From: Aplectana chamaeleonis
Taxonomy: Eukaryota > Nematoda > Chromadorea > Rhabditida > Cosmocercidae
Length of the DNA stretch: 64,000 bases
NCBI GenBank assembly: GCA_029168955.1
Contig: JAPDOI010000121.1
Span: forward strand, 806,001 to 870,000
Direction of reading: 5' to 3'
Position numbers and translations under genes: made by a program. The notes under the pieces are model-generated. The model worked only from the letters and a program-made list of their open reading frames with translations, did no database searches and was not told where the DNA came from. Shown piece by piece: positions 59,101 through 64,000 of this stretch; positions within the stretch are counted from its first letter, which is position 1, and each line of letters opens with the position of its first letter.

Positions 59101-59176
59101 CAGTTTTTTGGATATCACTCGACAGCGATCGACAGTTCAGTGTGGCGAAATTGTGGCTTGTGGCCAATGACTCCAT
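56124..59176 (-). mobile_element. RTE-type non-LTR retrotransposon, nearly full-length ORF
   Basis: About 3.05 kb with one AP-endonuclease plus RT polyprotein and no long ORF1, the RTE layout. The 3' end is a short tandem repeat in the element's orientation (AAGTCAAGTAAGTCAAGT, 56124-56150), again typical of RTE elements that lack poly(A). The 5' border is not fixed; the element may extend to about 59400. No target duplication was found with confidence. Confidence 0.93.
56170..59176 (-). pseudogene. Broken RTE endonuclease-reverse transcriptase with altered YADD box
   Basis: Starts MESLATSHNFATLNCRSLSS. Endonuclease motifs: ALQETRL, WIVSAHAPTETAED, VAGIDANAKMG, LDYVLT, DHRPVLLNF. RT motifs: KAGGDDNITAEMLKALPP, NYRGISLLRV, QAGFRPGRSTIDQVFVVRRV, FLDFEAAFDSPHRD, GVRQGAVAGPFLFNFAVDD, KCRQMWV. 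The C-terminal domain includes ESRLGLLGHILRRTPDRLVQ and GRRRKFWTDVV. Breaks: a frameshift near 58310, a TAG at 57816-57818, and a frameshift near 56620. The catalytic box reads EYPNDIVLFA where RTE proteins have EYADDIVLFA, so the polymerase site itself is lost. This is a dead copy. Confidence 0.94.
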
Positions 59177-59702
59177 GACTCCTTAGGTACGGATCCTAAG
59201 GTGTTATGGACCAAAGGCCTTAGTGTGCCGGACGGCGACACCTTTATGCAATGTGCGGGATACTTTCGCGATATAGTTGTGCACGCTATATCGCTCGAAC
59301 GTTCCCTGTGTACACTCAAACGTCTGCTGGGTTCAGTAGAAGCAGGGGCACCAACGAGCAGGTACCAACAGACTTGTATACACACCCCCAAGTACGTCAT
59401 TGTTATACTCTGCGACAGGTGTATTGCGGACGCAGAACACAGCGAATCGCTGCCATTAGCGAGGGACCCGTCGTGCTATGCTACAGTACTGAGCAGATTT
59501 TTTTTGCAAAAACGGCGTTTGTGGCGTTTTTTTTTGCGCGCACAGAAAGCCATAGCACCATAACTTGCTTCAAAGTGGTCCGATCTCATTTTTGAAGTTG
59601 TTTTTGAATTATTTGAAAGAGTTATATACACGAATTCTGTCTGTTCTGCTCTGTGAAAATTCTGCGGAAAAAAGTTCTGTTTTCTACAGAGTAATGAATT
59701 CA

Positions 59703-59750
<48 letters not shown>

Positions 59751-60400
59751 GAATGTTTCAAGATAAAGGATCCAACCCAAAAATCTATCGAAAATTGCAT
59801 AATTACACCTCAAAATCCCTCACGAGAAATCTGTCATGTTTTGAAATGCGATCGATGGGAGGAAATACACATTTTTCAACAAAATGTCGAGGGTGAAGAG
59901 TTCTTGAACATAGCATTGTATTCGCTTCCTGGAGAGGAGCATAAAATTTTTCTTGAAAAATCCGTTCGTCAACTTTGAGTATATAGTTATGGCGACGCTG
60001 CACTTTGTTCTCGCAAAAAAATGCCGATTCCACCTACCTTCACCTCTGGGAAAAATGGTAAAGTTAGATGCACAGTCCCAGCCAAAAAGAATTCAAGGAG
60101 ACCCGATATTCGTTCAAATCGTTTACAAAATTAGACGGGAGTCATCACGATTTTTCGTTCATAGCCTTTTTACCCTTGAAGAAGGACCTTCGGTGAGAGT
60201 TGTTCTTGAAATTCCCTTGAAATTCGTCGCTTTTGAATAGTGCTTTCAGGTGTGAAAAATAAGTTTCCCGATCTCACAGCCGATTTCTATTCTGAAATGT
60301 ATTTTTCGCTAAAAGCTACACTTTTTTAACATTGGGGAAGGAACTTTAGTGAAGTTGTTTTCGAAATTCCCAGAGCATTCTGAATCGAGTAGCGTTTTCG
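59177..60400. other. Intergenic stretch with an (ATT)n microsatellite and loose repeats
   Basis: No gene is seen. Bases 59177-59400 may be the 5' leader of the RTE element. From about 60180 to 60540 a degenerate unit (GGTGAAGTTGTTTTCGAAATTCC, then TTCCCGATC, then AGCCGATTTC) recurs roughly every 110-160 bases. Confidence 0.4.
59702..59750. repeat. (ATT)n microsatellite
   Basis: Sixteen uninterrupted TAT/TTA units, 49 bases, just beyond the 5' side of the RTE copy. Confidence 0.98.
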
Positions 60401-60404
60401 AATA

Positions 60405-60862
60405 GGAGAAAAATTTTCCCGATCCTCCAGTCGATTTCAATTTATGAGCTACCAGTTTTTCTCTCACAACTGTTTAACGATTGGAGATAGGTGTTTGGTG
60501 AAGGTGATTTTCGGAATCTCTTTGAAATTCTGCGTAGATTAATATGTTGGGTTCCTTCATCAGCCAGCCAGGTCGATGGAACCAGGCCCCATAGTAGGTT
60601 CCATCAAATCTGCGTCTTAATTTCATCATAGGAGCCACGGATGGAACTTATTATGGGGTTTGGTTCCGTCTAGCTCGCTGGCTGATGGAGCAGATAAAGG
60701 TAGAAACGAAATATACCATTCGACGCAGAATTTTACGGAGATTTCGAAAAAAAGTCACCAAACACCTATTTTCAATTGCTAAAAAGTTACAAGTGAAAAA
60801 CCGATATTTCATAAATTGAAATCGGCCAGAGGATCGGGAAAATATTTTTCCAACCTGAAATC
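60405..60862. repeat. Palindromic element of about 450 bp
   Basis: The left arm (TTTTCCCGATCCTC, AAATTCTGCGTAGATTAAT, TCATCAGCCAGCCAGG) is mirrored by the right arm (CTCGCTGGCTGATGGAG, CGACGCAGAATTTTACGG, GAGGATCGGGAAAATA), centred near 60630. The central 130 bases hold GGAACCAGGCCCCATAGTAG and its inverse. Confidence 0.85.
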
Positions 60863-61118
60863 AGTCCTCGACGCAGAATCACGTGGGTTGCGAAGGTGAC
60901 CTTCATCAGGTGTATATCTTCAAAGGCAAAAATGTTGAGAGCGAAAACTAATAATTTTATAAAATTTGTTTTGGAATACTCTAAAAAATTGGGACCTTAG
61001 GATAGCTCAAAATTTTTTATCACTTCGAGAAATAATTTTAGAATGTTAAATCTTATGAGGTAGCCACCTGTTTAATTTTTTTCATAGAAATTAAGAATTT
61101 GAAGTAAACAATATTGCA

Positions 61119-61538
61119 ATGCAAAAAAAGAAGAATAAAGGCAGTAACCGCAATGAGAAAGTTGCCCGTTTTTTCGCAGAAACGTTAGCTTTGGGTTCCT
61201 CTAAAAAGAGTAAGGACGGAAGTAGGACGAAAAACGGCCAGGAAGTCGGTGAAAATCGTGTGGATCACTCGACGCATTGGATCACCCCGCTCACGTCGTA
61301 TAACAGTTGTCCACCATTCAATCCGCCAAAGGAACAGTTGCCGAATTTTTTAATCCTCTTTAACCTGCAAGATTCTAACATCCACGCATGTGCGTTGAAC
61401 CATCTGATTCCTAAAGTGCTTACGGTACAAGAAACAAAGAAAGAAGTTGCTTATTTTGGAATTTCGAAACGCGAAACAATACTCGACATTTGGATTGTCA
61501 AAAGTCCGCAGTGCGCCAAACACACCAAAGAGGCGTAA
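61119..61538 (+). other. Unassigned 139-codon open frame
   Basis: Starts MQKKKNKGSNRNEKVARFFA with a basic N-terminus, and later has DILDIWIVKSPQ-like hydrophobic segments. I recognise no domain and find no splice partners. It may be chance or a decayed transposon frame. Listed because it is the longest open frame in 60.0-63.0 kb. Confidence 0.15.
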
Positions 61539-61935
61539 TAAAATAATTCGAAGCTTTTTCAAAACAGTTTTTTCTCCGACATTTGAGTTTTGTAAGGACT
61601 TCCCCTATCACCCTCTACTCCGAGAACTTGGAAATTCAAAAACATCGAAAACTACATATGTAGAATACGGGTTTTTATTGTGATCGCTATGTCTGCCCCA
61701 ACGAAACTATTGTCGTCGTGCGCTGTGCTGTGAGGCGTTGTTCATACCTACCTTGACGGGCGACCGCCTCAGTGCATATCAGGCATATCGATTTTGTGTG
61801 GGAGGCAAAAGCCACCGGTTTCAAAAGGAGCGGTTCTGCGTCGACTTTATAGTTCTGTTGTGCGGGGGGGGGGTCCCGACGCGTTTCGTGACAAATGACC
61901 AAATTTGTCCCAACCCGGTAGTATAACAATGGCAG

Positions 61936-62368
61936 CTCAGAAGTTTCAACCCTAGTCACATGTTTTCCTCAGTAACATACATTGAAGGGCACGCAAACAG
62001 CCGGTCAGCAAGGGCAATGGCTTCGATAAGTAGCTGTGGATAAGGCGACTCATTTTATCACAAGGAAAGACTTCATTCCTTCACATCGGTCAATCCTTAC
62101 ATTGTCACAAATATGACGTCACACAAGAGGTGCTGCTAAGGCGAAAAAAAGGGCCTTCTCGCCTTTTGCTGTAGTTGTTCCTGACGCTGCTGTCACAGTA
62201 AGCGCTTGACCTATCATAATCTGTATGAAGCTGAACATCTACGATCAATCGTGAACACTGCCTTTAAGCCACTGATGATAACCGTTTCCTTATATAGAGG
62301 GCTAGTGAAATCGTTCACGCAATGTATGTTACTGAGGAAAACATGTAACTAGGGTTGAAACTTCTGAG
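61936..62368. mobile_element. Inverted-repeat element of about 430 bp
   Basis: The left end CTCAGAAGTTTCAACCCTAG, followed by TGTTTTCCTCAGTAACATAC, is mirrored by GTATGTTACTGAGGAAAACA and CTAGGGTTGAAACTTCTGAG on the right, giving terminal repeats of about 50 bases. The interior carries an end of the TTAA-flanked family (TCGTGAACACTGCCTTTAA near 62252-62270). Confidence 0.85.
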
Positions 62369-62379
62369 AGTACAACGCT

Positions 62380-64000
62380 TTTACATAACTCAGGAGAAGC
62401 GACAGAAAAATTGATGGAACTTTATAATTTGATTTGCTCTATACTCACTCGCGATAACATTCGTGGTGAACTGTGTCGGTCGATCTGAAATGGCATTTGT
62501 GAGTCATCTTGTTCAACTTCTCACGTGTAGTAAATACAGAGTGGGCGTTCGTAAAGAGCACTACGAACCTTGCCAATGACGGGGGTGGAGTTGTTTGCTT
62601 TTTACCTCTAAGTCAGTTGTAAGGACTTGCAAGGTGAAATGCAAGCAATATGACTGCTCGCTACGGCCAAGGTTCGAAATCCAGAGCTATTAAGGAATGA
62701 CCCAAACTGTTGCACTAGTGTCAAAGGTAAAGAAATGAATAGCGGTGGAATAAACGAACCATTGCGATGGGACTTCGCTTATCAAAACCAACAAAGCCAT
62801 TACCAGCAAGACTGTCGAACGCCCTTTTATTGAAAGGAGTCAATCCGGAGCCACTCTAAAACGACTGGTTGAGACCATTAGTTAATTTGCTGTCTTGAAC
62901 TGAAGGTTTGAGTGTAGTCATTTATTTTTTTCAAATAATAATTCGCGAGTTTCTGCTCACGACGTTTTGCATTTTCTTACCATGTGAGGAGCAGGGACCA
63001 GCGGATAACATTCGATATGGGAGAGTTCTAAGAAGTGGGCTAAGCTGCGACAGCTTAGACTCGATTTTCCGAGTAGTATGGCAATGGCAGTCTTAATCCA
63101 TTTCATTTTTTTCCGCAACTTTGGAAACACGAGAATAACTCTTACAAAGCTCTCAGCAGTTGACACGAGGAACGAAACTTGTTGTGATTGGAGTAGCAGT
63201 GGAAAGACGTACTGTGTGGTTTATTTTGAGATGACAACGTCAGCAACGAAGAACTGCGCCCAAAACAATGAAGGTGAAGTAAGTAGCATGGGCTTCCGTG
63301 TAACAGTGGTTTACATGCAGTTTATGGGGCGCCATTGTGAGCGTGTTGCTCAGTTATATGTAATAGTTGACCAACCATCGATCGTAACCTTCCCCCCGTT
63401 GAACCCCAATCACCTACGAAGCGCGCTCGAAACCGAACTCTGCCAGCTTTCCCCCCATTGGAACCGAATACAGTTCTCACCGTTGCTGCTACGAAAAGGA
63501 GGTGAACAAAATAGTCATATGATCTATCCTATACAGACATTGGTGGGGGAGTTCTCGAACACGAAGAAGGAATTTCCCTCGACACTACTGGGGAACTTTC
63601 CCCGAATCGGGGGAGGCGAAGAGGACTTCCCGACAAGAGGTCCTCCTTTGTTCTAGCGAAAGCCGGTCATATCCATGGTGTCGCAACGCAAACCCTATTG
63701 TTCATTGACTGATCCGAATTCAGCTCGCCAAAAGTGGCCGATTTCGTCAGTTTCCTGTCCTTTAAGAGACTAGTGTCAGAAATCGTAACCTCTGACGAGA
63801 GGTTAGAGAGGAGCTTATAATCTTCCTTGAAGTCCGGACAGCGATACCTTCTGCAGTTCTTGAGTGGCAGGTCTGGCCCACAAATAGCAAAGTGCGAGAC
63901 TATCTTGATACTGGCTACTTTGCATAACCGTATAAGCAGCGCCTTTGTTTTCGCGTTCATCATGCTCGGGAGAGGCCAGGCAAACCTTCCTTGTTCTTCC
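62380..64000. other. Stretch without a supported gene at the right edge
   Basis: Open frames at 63078-63656 (plus) and 63963-63667 (minus, starting MMNAKTKALLIRLCKVASIK) overlap on no shared evidence. Neither shows a domain or splice pattern that I recognise. The minus frame could be an exon of a gene beyond the window. Confidence 0.2.

Noticed and set aside
1..64000. Bacterial-type features such as operons with Shine-Dalgarno sites, CRISPR arrays or phage genes
   Set aside because: The introns, ribosomal and spliceosomal proteins and transposon types are eukaryotic; no regular spaced repeat array was seen.

Overview
The window looks like nuclear DNA of a nematode, most likely a strongylid (clade V) parasite. 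This is inferred from four things: intron-rich genes with short TTTCAG-type acceptors, start codons lying directly behind such acceptors as expected for spliced-leader trans-splicing, a close same-strand gene pair that looks like an operon, and a very heavy load of RTE-type and APE-type non-LTR retrotransposons and short inverted-repeat elements. No species can be named from sequence alone.

Four host genes are supported exon by exon, and in each the splice phases join into one open frame. (1) Minus strand, about 17432 down to 798 or further: a GRASP55/65 Golgi stacking protein with a myristoylation start, two PDZ-like GRASP domains and a long Pro/Ser/Gln tail holding a His-rich segment. Its last coding exon is not fixed. 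(2) Plus strand, 31262-31621: ribosomal protein eL43 (RPL37A), two exons, complete. (3) Plus strand, 34273-42486: splicing factor PRP17/CDC40, 14 exons, 567 residues, complete. (4) Plus strand, 42813-45562: mitochondrial ribosomal protein mL52 (MRPL52), four exons, 123 residues, complete, starting 326 bases after PRP17 and probably in an operon with it. A fifth, unrecognised gene or pseudogene lies on the plus strand inside a GRASP intron (12047-12400); its three exons join in frame but carry one in-frame TAA.

The rest is mostly mobile DNA. A 3.44 kb APE-type non-LTR element (18260-21701, minus) has a 2A-like motif, PHD finger, endonuclease, RT and C-terminal Cys/His motif. It sits inside an older inverted-repeat element, and both insertions have exact target duplications (12 bp and 8 bp). 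Truncated relatives lie at 12463-13490, 13491-13933, 43340-43690 and 43925-44806. A broken RTE-type element fills 56124-59176. Non-autonomous elements include hAT-like copies with 8-bp duplications (one nested inside another at 30067-30656), a TTAA-flanked family of about 490 bp, GGTGCTA-ended elements, a tRNA-derived repeat, and several large palindromes. One of these is a 248-bp hairpin with 118-bp arms and a single mismatch at 3390-3637.

The long stretches 17433-31261, 45563-56120 and 59177-64000 show no host gene that I can support. The host genes are housekeeping genes with no shared pathway beyond the probable PRP17/MRPL52 operon. Their introns have grown by insertion: GRASP introns 1, 3, 4 and 10, PRP17 introns 2, 5, 9 and 12, and MRPL52 intron 3 all hold mobile DNA.
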